Source: Anseranas semipalmata (Eukaryota; Chordata; Aves; Anseriformes; Anseranatidae). Taken from it: a stretch of 64,000 nucleotides of DNA. The position numbers and the translations under genes were made by a program. Below, piece by piece: positions 1-15,300 of this stretch; positions within the stretch are counted from its first letter, which is position 1, and each line of letters begins with the position of its first letter. Under the pieces are notes generated by a model. It saw only the letters and a list, made by a program, of their open reading frames with translations, made no database searches and was not told the DNA's origin. The stretch spans positions 717,898 to 781,897 of the forward strand of contig VXAA01001421.1 of NCBI GenBank assembly GCA_013399115.1, in the 5' to 3' direction.

Positions 1-1337
1 CTCCTGGGAGGAATGATGTGCCTCTAAATTAAAATTATGAATACCTGAGAGACAAAGCAGGCTATATGGTATTACCTAAACCACAAAAAGCATTTCCCCA
101 CTAAAGCCATGTACCTAGGAATTACTGCTTTTAATAAGCTGATAGCCAATCTGTGTACCACAAGTGGAATAAAGTGCACACACAAGCAGTAGCAACTAGT
201 AAGAAGTGTGCAGTAAGCAACCCTCATTAGAACAAAAGTTAATTAAATCGACCATGAAGGATCACAAAAATAACTCAGATATTATATCCTCATGACCTTG
301 GTGAGGATTTTACTATTTCCCAAAGTGTTCTGCCTCATCTAGCATGACATGAAAAAGAGTGTTCTGCCCACCTTGCTGTTAATGGAAAGAAAGAGGAAAA
401 GTAAATTAAAAAAAAATTAAAACACTGCTTCCTTTTTTTGATTCTCAGTTGCTAATAGAACACTCCAGGTCAGTGAGCATCTGCCACCTTCACATTCTGA
501 GAGGCTTTGGGAATAAGAATGTGCCTTGAGAGCACACAGCACATCATTTATAATAATTATAATTTAAAGAAATATGAGTTAAACCATTCCATCCTGATAC
601 AGACAAAGTCTAAGAAAGTTTAGGCAATTAAGTTTCTACTCCCATTCTATCAACTCTCCTGCCACAGTTTCACCTGGACATCAATGTGTCAGTGTTCATT
701 CTTCCTTCCTTTGGACAGAGGCTTCTCCCTTCCCAGATGAATCTCTTAAAAATGTTTTCCTGTTCATATTTTTCCAGGACCTTGCAAGAATTCCTTCTCT
801 CCCATTCTTTTCCCTTTATCTACACCAGATATATAACACACAGTCAAAATATCCCTGATACCATACAAGCATTGACTGTCTTTGTCTATGTACAAGAGGA
901 TTTATTGCATCCTGTTCATTTGGAACGCCGTTTGCCTACAAACGGGACAAAACTTGCAGTACTAGTTACTCTTCTCCTCTAAGTCTGCTTTCAGGTTTCT
1001 GTACTGCAGTACATCCTACAGCAAAATTCATCCAGTGCCCACCTCCCCTGCTAGGTACAAAATATGAGATCATCTGGAGGAGATCGCGAGGCTTTGTTGA
1101 ATGCCTGCAGGGAAGAAGTGCCAGCTACATTCTGCCAATGGCTAGGTTACACTATAGACCTGCCTTACAGCTTGCTACTTATGTTTTTGCAGATTTGGAA
1201 AGTGGAGACTCTTCAGGTAAAATATGTCCCTCAGGGCTTAAAAAAAAGCCTGCATGTAATCCTGCTCAGAACAGGAGAAATTAAAAATGCAAAACCTTAG
1301 CTGTGCTAACACTTTTGTGTGCATTTTTTTCCTCTCA

Positions 1338-1450
<113 letters not shown>

Positions 1451-2119
1451 AGAGACCCCAGCCTGATCCCTTCTGACTTGTTCTGTGTTACTTTTCTGGT
1501 TTGAAATAAAGCATGTTAATAAGATATCTACAAATCTCATTTAGTCTGCAATTTATTTCACAGACCACCCCTCCCCCCCCAAAAAAGTTGTATAGCAACT
1601 GATAACAAAAATTCCCCTCTCCCAGCTGTTGATACAATACAGAATGAAGACATAAATGTAAGACTAACTCATTTTACTTATCTAATCTTGGGAATATCAA
1701 CATAATTGAAGAGCATAAACAGTGCCAAGTTAATTTAAGTAATAAATCTGCTTACAGAAGCACTGTTAAATAAATTAGACATTTTTTTCTTATTGCTTTT
1801 TTCTTCAAATATTTTCATTTGACTTGTTCAATGAATGATAAGGTTTAGAGCAACAAAGTCTGCCTGGTCCAAATTGTTCCACAAAGTTCCGAGTCATTAG
1901 GAGGCATTATCAAGAAATGTACAGTAACACAAACGAATTCCTCTTGTCAGTAACTGAGGCAATATAGATAGCACCAGGTGAACCCCCAAATGCATCTGCT
2001 TTGAACAAGGACTGATATTTCCTTTGCCCTCTATAGAATTATAAATCCTATACTTGTGAATAATGTAGATGTTATCAGGATTTTATAGGTAAGTAACACA
2101 GTAGTTTTGTTGTTGTTGT

Positions 2120-2125
<6 letters not shown>

Positions 2126-2161
<36 letters not shown>
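2126..2161. repeat. (CA)n dinucleotide microsatellite
   Basis: About 18 uninterrupted AC/CA units preceded by a short TTG/T tract. Likely length-polymorphic. Confidence 0.95.
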
Positions 2162-2163
<2 letters not shown>

Positions 2164-4689
2164 AATGTGTGGTATGTTCACATACAACAGAAGACAGTTA
2201 GGTTACTCTAGTACTAGCTGATGCTTTTTAAGAATAATCCTCAGTGCATTAAAAATATTTGCAAATTGCAGAAGCAGCATAACCACCTGCATTGAACTAG
2301 CCTTTGTCTTTATAGGCCAAAAACTGGCTCAGACAGGGAAACAAGAGTGATGAAACTAGTATCATTTACACAATCTTACAGGGAAAGTTTCTCTAAATGA
2401 ACACATTACCAGTGTGTATGTACCTGCCCCGCTCAGCAGTGGGCTTAGCAATCTCTCTGCATAAACATTAGTGTACATTAGTGACAGAAAGAGAAGTTTA
2501 GGCATCTCAGGCCTCACTACCATCATCACTACCCACTAGAAAAATAATTCTAACTCAGAATCACAGAATGCAAAAAAAAAAAAGAAAATCTTCTTACTGT
2601 TGTTCCTTTCAAATCCTAGATCAAAACATATCTGACATCAAAACAGTGGAATTTGATATCATAATGCTGCAAATTTTCTAACTAAACTTTTCCTCAAGAC
2701 CAACAACTCCCAGGAGGTTATCAACTTTATTAAGTATCCTCTGTTCTCTCCTTTCAACATAAAACTAGAAGAGTAAAATTAGATAACTGTGGCATATTTC
2801 AAATTAACACCATCTATGGACTTTTAAGTTAGTTGAAACCTACACATCTTTGAAACTTAATTCGTAGGATAGTCTCTATGTCTTCTAGAAAACTCAAGGT
2901 TACTGCCATTTCTACAAAACTAAAATAATGATAGTGCATGTGATCAAAATCCAGCTCTCCAACATAAGTCTTGCAGAAAAAAAAGTATATTCACTTCATA
3001 ATTCAATTTAGCATAGAGCTCAAGCATTTGTTGTAGAGAACAAGAATCAAGAAGAAATTCATCCCTGAAGGTAACACTCAAATAAGAAAATTTAAGTGAA
3101 ATTTCCCCCCAAATGCAGACCCCTGTTAATGAGACTTATATTAATGACTTCCACTAAATTGTGTGAAAACAAGCAAATCCTGCAAATACAAAAACACATA
3201 AGATGGTCATATGCTAATAGTTCAATTTTTTGTTCAGTTTCTCCTACGTATGCAGATGCTCATGAAACCACTAAAAATGCTCAAATTTTGAGTTCTCTCT
3301 TCCTCACCTGCAAGTTCCACAGCTAGACACATAAAACCAACCACTTTGTTTAGAGCAACCATGTATTTTACTTCGCATTCTCAGTCTGACTCTCCCTTGC
3401 TTACCTCTGTTATTGACTTGAGACACAAAAAGAAGAGTCAGTTCCTCAGAATGCCTAGAAAGTATTTTTAGAAAGTAAATCCTCACATGGTCCATCCTGC
3501 ACCCCATAGTAGCCTTTCCTTGTTGCAAAAAATATTCATTTCTAACCAATGCCCATAATAAACAATAAAACTTACACCTCAAGGGAAAAATATTCCTTTC
3601 CTCTTCAAACAAGCAGTATTTCAGAGATACTCCGAGGGAATCCATCTGTGATATATATTGGCCCAAGCTAGCTCTCCAAAACCACTATCAGTGTACAGGT
3701 ACACAAAGATAACTTCTTTCCCCTTACCAATTCAATATCACATGAAACGCGAATTGTAAACTGAAAAGAGCTCATGCGGTAGCAAAATCTGTATGACATG
3801 AAATGTGCACTATGTGCAATCCTAACACCAAGACCACAGTCATTCTGTAGCTTAACAAATATCGACCAACACTTTGTTTATCCCACCATCATTTATGACA
3901 ACATCAAATGAGACAGATTGTAGCTGTGGGTTAAGGTCTAAAATCTGCACAATTTAAGTCCATAAGATACTTCCTTTAGTCAATTCTATTATATAGGTGT
4001 TCTCAAAGATACCTTATTAATAGCAATCTCTCATAAAGTAAACAATAGGGAGTATGATAAATATGATTATACAAGCTTCTGCTTAGATGCTAGCTTGATC
4101 TACTGAGGTAATATATCTGTTTGAAGTCATCAATAATGATGAAACCCCACATGACATATAGTATAGCAATACACTTCCTCAGTGACACAAGCTACAGACA
4201 GCATCTTGGATCCAAACTCCTCCTACAAATATCAAGGTGCACTCAAAGACCTGGTCTTTATCATCTTTTTAGCAATCCATCCAACCGTATCTGCTCAGAA
4301 AGAAAATGGTGTTTACCAACTCTTGCATCACAATGAAGTCACTGAGGACATTCCGTGTGGCAATGGTACAATTAAGATTTAACTGGCCTTTTACGGTTTG
4401 GCTTCTGTTGACTGTCAACATACAGACCAACTATGTACTTCCACTTTAGTGTTACTCGTTTTTTCCTTTGTTATAAGTGGACTTACAGCACAGGCAGCTA
4501 GCTAGTTATTGTATTGTTAGTAAATTATTTCAGATGTTGACCCTCTTGACATTCACCAAATTGGAATTGTCTTATCATCTTAGTTGGAATGGCAAAACTT
4601 CACTTTTTAGTCAGATATGAAACAAGTTCACTTTTCACAAGCACACTGAACACTTTGAACACAAGCACTGATCCTCCAGCCCCATTTTA

Positions 4690-6653
<1,964 letters not shown>

Positions 6654-8298
6654 TTATGAAAAGCACTTGAAAGCACACAATCTGCAACAGGAAAGCTTTA
6701 TATATAAAATACAACTCAATACTACTTCAAGACTCCTAAAAGGCATGTGATATTTCCTAGGAATCGTCCATTAGGAATTCAAAGGAAGAAAAAATATATT
6801 TGATCAAAATTTTCAAATCATCCTAGAAACAAAGGCTATGGTATCGTACAGGAAGAAATACAGCCAGAAAGGATATATTTTACAGGTGGTTAAGTAACTA
6901 TTACAGAACTCTAAAACTTCTATAGAGTACTGTTACTTTCATCTCTCAAAACATCTTTCAAACTTCCGCAAAAGGATTTTTTTTTCTCAATTCCTAAAGA
7001 AGAAATGCTGCAAGACATAAAATGATTTATGAGCCTAGGTTTTCACTGCCATTGACTGAGACAGGCAACATACTTCTCATCTCTCAGTAGTAACAGCCTT
7101 AATTATTGGTAGTTTTCCTTTAAGACAGTGAAGAATCCTCCTTACTGATGCCTTGTAGTTTGCTGCATTATTGTTTTAAAAGTGAACCTGCTTTCATTCT
7201 ATTAAAAGAAGAGAATATGAAGGAGATGAGCATGCAGAGTAATTTTCTAGATTGATTTGAAACTTTTCATCATGCTGGTTTAGAATTGCCAAAGACAACT
7301 GCCCAGTCCCTCTGACCAGAAGCTTATTTCCCCTTGCTACTGATCAGATTCTCTATTTTACTCTGATTCAATTTATACTTGTGTTACACCAGGAAGGCAA
7401 CAAAGGCACACATCACCAAAGTATCAACTGCTGTTTGCTGTTCCCGACCATTTTGTCTACCACTTAGAGAAGGGAAGCCTTCTTTAACTTCAGGTTATGG
7501 CCACTAGAGGTCTTTCACTTTCATATGTTAGCTGCTGTTCAGTTTGTACTGCCTTTTTTTTATTTATTTATTCCTACGTGAGCAGACCCAGTACACTTCT
7601 TGCATACAAACAGTGAAAATTACAATATAAAGGACCTATTATACCTTCTTTTGGAGTAACACTAGTGCTAGTGAGAGGCTTGCCTACTTTGTAAGACTAG
7701 GAAGACACATTTTCTGCGGGTAAACCCAAAGATTTCAGGTAAGGTATCATGTGTTCTCGGGTAATGATGCTTTTTAAAAAAGAAATGCTGATTTTCCTGC
7801 TGTAGTAGTTGACTTTTACAGTTATGGAGCAGAAAAATGTTTTCTATGATGTTAAATGTAAAGCTGAAAGTAATAATGAATGAATTGCAAAGGATTCAGT
7901 ATTGAAACTGTTTTTTTTTTTCCTTCTGATGTCTTGATTCTGAAAAAAATTACTGACAGAAGTTGAAGAATATTGTACATGAAAAACAGCTTGTATTTTT
8001 AACAGTTAAACATATGCCTCAAAATGCCTTTCTACACTCATTAAATACTCACTTCTTGAATAAGTAGCATTTCTTCACAAGCCTTGAATAGATCTATTAC
8101 GTTGCTTAAAGGCATAAAGACTTTAAGAAGGTTATTTATTTATTTTTTTTTGTTGTTGAAACCAACTTTTAAGATGTGTCTAGCTCTGTCTGTTCTTATG
8201 GTACAGCATGAATGCCCATTCTTAGTAACCGTGTATTGCCATTTTAAAACTACCAGATGATTGATTGTTTTGATTACTGAAAAGGGCTATAAACAAAG

Positions 8299-8334
8299 AT
8301 ATTGCTACCTTGCAACATATTGCTACCTTGCAAC
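8299..8334. repeat. perfect 18-bp tandem duplication
   Basis: ATATTGCTACCTTGCAAC occurs twice head to tail with no mismatch (8299-8316 and 8317-8334), which implies a recent slippage or duplication event in intronic DNA. Confidence 0.95.
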
Positions 8335-8368
8335 AAACCTATCAAATTCCTGTAAGTGTGACTGAATG

Positions 8369-8387
8369 ATAAATAAATAAATAAAAA
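8369..8387. repeat. (AAAT)n short microsatellite
   Basis: Four to five AAAT units followed by an A-rich run. Confidence 0.85.
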
Positions 8388-11300
8388 AGGTGAAAAAAAG
8401 TGACAGTAAAGCTGGTTTACTACAAAAACTTCCTCCATCATTTCCATGCAACTCTAGAGCAGGAAAATACACCAATACCATTTAATCCCTAATAATTTTC
8501 TTGCTCGTAAACTCAACTATTAGAAATTAACTGCTAGCTCCTTCATAGGTTAAAACCTTGCCCCTCCCCTCCTAACCCCCAGACAGCAACAATAAACATC
8601 CACTTATCAGATGCAGCCTCGGATCATTCAAGTACTTATGCTCTCTCAGCATCACCATCATCACTGCTAGAACTTCAGTGTCATTTAGGACTATGGTGAG
8701 CTGTGATCAAATCTGCAAATCTCTATGTATTCATTTAAATTCTGCCATGTTGTTTAATTCTCCTACTAGAATATGCAAAGAACATGAACCTCTTGAAAAT
8801 ACAGTAAGTTCTGCACAAGAACTACTTATTGCACTTTGAATGCAGACTGCATGCTCACTAGATAGATGGAAGAAATTCAGAACAGAGCACTACGTGCAAA
8901 CACGATAGTCTAATGCTTAGGGTTCAAAAATGTATTTCATCAACTCAAGCATTGTGTATAGGGATTAAATAGTATGAAAAAGGTTGCAGCAAACAAGATG
9001 AAGTTCTTCAAGCAGAATCCTAACAAGTCATTGCAGCTGGGTCTAGGATTTATTCAATGAATTACAGCAGAAAGGCTGATTAAAACGAGGTCAAATGTAT
9101 AAAAAAATAAATGTATCAAAGTAAACACTCAACTGATCAGAGAACACTAACAGAAAAATTATCAGAAATAACTCTAGAATACATTGTACTACTACAAAAA
9201 ATGCAATAAAATGTATGTTTTCCAATTTTAAAGCATTCATACACATTTAAATATAAAAGAAGCCAGGAACAGCACTGAATTCTAATTCCAATTGGCTGAT
9301 ATCCTTCCAAAACATGGGTACAGAAAAAACAAAATAGATGGTATGAACATTGTACTTCTATCAGGAGCAGGAACACAGAGTAAATGGGAAGTCAAATGAA
9401 AGTGAAACAGGGGAGGAAATGTCTCAGGAAATATTCAAACTCCCTGTCCACTAAATAAAATAAAATAAAAAAACCAACCACATAACTCACATCAAATATT
9501 AATGAACTATAATGAACCATAATGCTGGCTTCCTTTATTATAAGCATTGCAAAATATTGGCTAAAGTAAAAAAAGAAATCTGTTGTTAGAGTGCATATTA
9601 GCTGTGGATGCAACATGTACAGGAAAAGAAGCACCTGAAATATATTAGGGTCATACCAGTAAGATAACAAACTTCAACACCTAGCAACTAAATCCCAGCA
9701 TACTTTATAACAGCAAATGGTGACAGGTTGCTGTAGTAACTTCAAATAATACCAGCACCACAAGAATAAATAAAGCAAATGCACTGGAAAAACAAACAGC
9801 AACAGAAATGACGTAGAATGAAGCTACACTTCCGTACTAATATAGTAGGAGCATTTCAGTGGCTGTACTGTGAGTAATTTTCATGCAGCAGTACTTCTGG
9901 AACGACTAAGGAGGATATTTATTTCATGTAGTCACTTAAGTAACATTTATCCTCATTAACAGAGAGCCTTACCAACACAGAGACACAGTGTAAATATGTA
10001 ACACCACGTACATCATCAAAAGGCAAACAAAATGCAAACATAATTTCTAATATTTCAAGCACTTCTGATGGCCAAAGACATTGTAGTTATATTTATATCT
10101 CCCTTTTTAACAGAAAGCTGGTTGTTTTAAATGCTCATTTAGCTGTTTTCTTTACATTCATATGATTTAGCCAAAAGCATATGCAACTGTATAAGTTAGT
10201 ACGTTACCAGATTGAAAATACAAGACAATTCTGTATCACAATGAAAACATAATAGCAGCTGCTCTATAAGATTTAAAGATAAGTTGCAAGGTAGACAATC
10301 AAGGCAATTTCAAAATTATTTCATTTAAGAGTTTCTTAGATATAGATAAAAGCAGTAAGACAAAGTTTTATAGTATGACATACAAGTACCATGATGTTTA
10401 GAGAATATATTCTTTAGCATCTTTTTATTTCTTTAAACAAAAAATAAAAATCAACACTTGGTGTCGATTTCCCAACATTAAAAAATAAAATTAATTCTCT
10501 ACAGTGCTTTTACTGCTGCTGCATTTTGTTGCCATAAATCCACCCCAGAATTTCCACAGTCCATGGCTAGGATGAAGACTGTAATTGACTGAGCCTCAAA
10601 CATGGCTGTGCAATTTACTATTTTACCCAGAACATTAACATTGTGTTCACCTTTGAGGTGTACATACAAGTAAATCAAGGATAATATTGTTTAGTATGGA
10701 GTGAGAAGAAAATTATTTGTAATGAACACTCATCGCATGAGAACTGAACTAGCTTTTCCAGAGCACAAGGTACTCAAAAGATCAGCTGTTTCACCTCCTC
10801 ACTTAACCACTCCTGTCCACACTCCCAGTCTCAGCTCTGTTGCAGCAGGTAAAATCTTCCAGCCCTACCTTCAGGGGTCTCTGCAGCTTCATGCTGCATG
10901 TCTTCCCTCCCCCTCTGCTACCCACTAATTGCTCTATCACAATTACTTCTAGCTAGTTCCCAGATTGCTCTCGCAGGCCAGAAAGAACTTCCTACTCTGG
11001 TACATAAGATAGCCATTGACAATCCCAAATTTCCCTATGCTGTCACACCACTTATTTCACTCATTTCTTACTCTAAATGCTATTCTATTTCCCTGATTCC
11101 ATTACACCAGATGGCCAGTCAAGTTGGCAAAACGTGGCTTATCCTGCCAACTGTCCCAGTGCGCTCATTGCCATGGTAAAGAAGATGCAGTCAGCATTCC
11201 AGAAACACCTAAAGCACATAGAAAATACAAGCAGTCAAAGAATAAGATTAAAAAATATATATTTTTTCTCCAGTCAGAACTAAATTATTTATTGTACTAA

Positions 11301-12309
11301 AGTTTGGCCAGTCTCTTGCAGGTAAAAACACTGGAAACTTATCTAGGAACTTTAAGGAAGTAAAACAATGACTGGGATGAACAGGAGCTAGTCCCCTGGC
11401 CAGAGCTATAATACCTAACAGCAGAAAAAAACAGAGAGAATTGCCAAGTATATAGGACTACAAAGCAAAACATAATGACTGCAATGGAGATCAACAACTG
11501 GGTCTAGAAGAAATGGTTTGAATTAAGCAATTTATTCCTGTATATATAAAAAGTTAACTAAAGTGTGCTAGCATTTTTTATTTCTAAGGTGTATATTTTA
11601 AATCTATGCCTATTGGGAAGACAAATTTCTTAACTTCTGATTCACTTCTTTAAAACAAAATAGAGCCACCTCTATTCCCAGAACTCAGTCACCCTTTAAT
11701 TGATTTTGTTCCTTTTCAGCTGCACTTACTGAAGACAAGAACAGAAAAATTAAATTAAAAGACTCAAATGCACAATCACAGATGAGACTAGTACAGTGTA
11801 TTTCTGAATTGTCAAAACAAAGCTTTATCATAAAAGTTGCACTTAAAATTGATGAAGGCTTCAGAAACTTTCCTCTTGTTTTAAAATTATCTTACAGAGA
11901 AAATCAGGCTCAATAAAAATAATTCTCCAACAACCCTTATCCACTACACTAACAAGTCTACCAAGTGCATCATAGATAATTGCTATTTATTAATCTTAAA
12001 CATAAGTAATCCACCAATTCATATTTGTGTCAATTATGTAAGATTTTTTTTAAACCATTTATATTTAAGCAACAGCACAGCTGCAATTAAACTTCCAATA
12101 CACAATGATTTTTGTCAAAAGGCCATGAAAATCTCACCAAATCCTGAAGACATTCATGGAAAAATCCTTAAGTCTGTCTAGCACCATACATTCTTGTTGA
12201 AAAATAATTTCTTGTTTTGTCAAGGTACATGCAAACTAGTAATGAAACATTTGCAGACACCAATATTTAGCCACCTCTTAGGCTGGGGTTAAAACCAGCG
12301 ACGCCTTAC

Positions 12310-12383
12310 CTGGTAGGACAATGCTTTTGCTAGGTCAGAGTATGCCTTCGTAATGTCTAGTACTGTTATGTCATTAGGCAGAG
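12310..12383 (-). other. candidate cryptic or poison exon within the DOCK2 large intron
   Basis: On the minus strand, a 74-base block is framed by an acceptor (GGCTTAG|CTC) and a strong donor (CAG|GTAAGG). Read in one phase it is open (24 codons ending KALSYQ) with no family match I recognise. The protein is already contiguous from exon 52419-52514 to exon 6528-6626, so this is not a constitutive DOCK2 exon. If included, it would hit TAA at the sixth codon. It could equally be a chance pair of splice-like sites. Confidence 0.2.
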
Positions 12384-15300
12384 CTAAGCCAGCCAATAAG
12401 ATCAAGTTGGTGAGAAATTAAAATTATTATTAAAAAAAAGTTTTAGCAGCTGAAATGCTCAGATAAACTCAGACAGTTTTATGTGGTGTGCCTGGTACTT
12501 TTTCCTGATATATTAAATGTACTCTAATGCCAAAGTGCTTTTAATTTGGCAGTGGCAATTGTCATTTGTCCCTTTCCAAATTAAGAACATTGCATTGGTG
12601 CTCTGATAACTAGTTTAATTTTGTAAAATGAATAATAAAACCAGATTAGAAATTGAAAGAGTTATAATACTATTGTATTTATAGTTTATTTTAAAGAAGA
12701 AACATTTGTCTTAATCTCCATATTTAAACTTGTTTTGACTACTGTTCTTGTGGGTTGAAAGCTGTCTAATTGTGGCCTATTCCACTTTGTGGTAAGCAAA
12801 AGGCAAACAAAAGGCACACCCAGTACACCCTGCAAATACACATCGACTAAGGCCAGGAGAACTTTTAATGCCGTCCATTAAAGCCATCTTTCATCTTTTT
12901 TCTCTTAAAAATAAATTGTTTGTTTCTTTTTAACCTACGCAGTGAATATATAAATGGGCACCAAAAAATCCCCCAAACACCCTGAACCTTTCATAAGCAT
13001 CCTTGAGATTCTGGTAACAGAACAGTTGAAATATATACAGATGTGGAGGTAATTATCATGTTTACTCCATGGTTTACCAACACCACCCTGGCAAAGGGAC
13101 TCTCACTAGAATGATGCTGGTCTCTGCATTTTTCCATCTGCAGTAGAGAAAAATAGAAGAATTGAAACAGGTTCTGCATACGTGTATGCATGAGCTCCCA
13201 TATAGATATTATAGATAGTAATTTAGCCACAGAGTTTAAAAGGAATTCGCACTACATCAACAGTCAATGATGAGAAATGCATCTAACCTGCATAAATGGG
13301 GACTTTTCCATTGAGGAAGAAAGATGTATTGACATAACTCTTTGTTAGTATAACCCAGCATGCATACACACATTTCATTTCATTTTCTTACTACATAACT
13401 CATACTTAAGATAAAACACTATACTGCTTTTAAAGCCAGCTATGCTGCAGAAAAGCGTTATATGAACTTTTCCATGTTCTGTCAAGCTGCTACTCTCTGC
13501 TGCACATGAAAGAAAGGGCAAAGTGCACAGGATCTTAAGTTCATTTTAGAATGAAATGAAAGGAGTAAATAGCAACTGTTGGAACAGTTATTTTGTATTT
13601 GAAATATATATGTATATATATATAAACATTTAAATTATGTGCAATAGGGGGGTTTACATTGTATTTTTATTTTTTTCTGTAATAATATTCTCAATTTTTA
13701 AACATGAAACTGATGTTGGAGTCCAGGTAGCAGAGTAGCAGGCTAAGAAAGAAAGCTTATACTAAAAAAATCTTTAAGACAGAGAGCTTTTCCCATTTAA
13801 TCTTGGGGAAGCTGGTTAATAGAAACCATAGAGAAAATTCAGTGAAAGCCAAATGAATGGGAACACATGTATGAGCACAGAAGAATAAAACTTCAAAATT
13901 TACAGAATGGCCTACTGTTGGCTATTCTACAAACTACTCCCAAATAAGCACCCTTCTAATTTGTGGCTCTTTTTTTAAGAGGTGACACTTCTAAGATGTC
14001 CCAGTTTATTTAGTTTCAGTTGTATTACAGGAAAAAAAAAAAAAATTCTAGCACCATGATAATACAAGGAGAAACTTACCAAAATAGCTTTGTCCACAAC
14101 AATAATTTGTGCGTGTGTTAACATCTTTTGGGGGTGCTGTGTCATATCTATCACATTATACCTGGACTCTGGCAGAATAAGGAATATACTTACAGTAACT
14201 CTTTATGCCAGCCTGATGAGAGCTGAACTTGTACTCACTAGAAAACCATATCAAGATGAAAAAAGGCATAGAAAGTTCTTTGAAAAACTAAATCATGGAA
14301 TACTTCAGCTCTTTTTTATTTTTATTTTTTTCCTCATTTTTTAAATGAGAAGAAGAAAAAACTGTCAAAAGCCTATAAAAGGCAAAGTTGTTAATACAGG
14401 AGATGGACGATCACAATTATATAGTTAAGGGTAAACATATAACCATATATATACACATATACAAAGTGCTCTCTTGCAGAAACACAGGAGAGAAAACATG
14501 TAACATATTCACTGTGTTTTGCACCAAGTTAACAATGAAATCTCTGCTGAGAATATGAACACCAGTTTTCTTAAGACAAATGTTACATTTAACAAATGGT
14601 TGGAATTTATTTTTAATAAATTACTTGTTTCAGCTGTAGCGTTTAGGGAACAAGCTAGTTCACACTTCTAAAACTGTATCTGGTCAGTAAACTTCTAAAT
14701 TTGACTGCTGAAGCTGCTCTCTGAAGCTGGAACAGAATTTTGCCAATGAATTCATGGAAGAGCAGACAGAATTCCAAGAAGCTGCAGATTATACTCCATC
14801 ACTTGTATGACTATCCCTCAGTTAGATGGTGAAAAAGGTGTCACGTAAGTGTATGGCAAACACTAGCCTTACTGCTAGTGTTTTTTTTGATTTGTTTTGT
14901 TTTGTTTTTGTAACACATTAGTATACTCAAAGGCAACACCTCTGCCACCTTGGAAGGAAATCCTTCTGACAGCAAATGATATCCTTACTCTGAAATTCAT
15001 TTTTCAGAGAAAAAGGAAATATATAAAAATCCTCATTAGAATAAATGGAGAGTATAGATACAGCAGCATTGTGTTACAACAGGTCTTCCCAAACAGTCTG
15101 ATTTTCAAACTTTAGAGCATTTTAGCAGACATACGTATCAAAATTATTTGTGGTGCCTTGTTATCTGACCGTATGAATTTCTTCATGGAATGGCAGCTCT
15201 ACACCAGAGACACTTCTCGCTCTAACACTTCTGAGCCAATCAAACAGAAAAATTATGTGTAGATGCATATTGGGTAATACCAGTGGTAGAGCTGATGGAA

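Noticed and set aside
3304..3666. 120-codon minus ORF ending near a GTGAGG donor
   Set aside because: No similarity to DOCK2 or any family I know. The preceding AG would leave only a 15-base exon, and the phase is not supported.
10701..11283. Cluster of 68-93-codon plus ORFs in a slightly more GC-rich patch
   Set aside because: Overlapping in different frames, no family resemblance, no consistent splice sites. Treated as chance.
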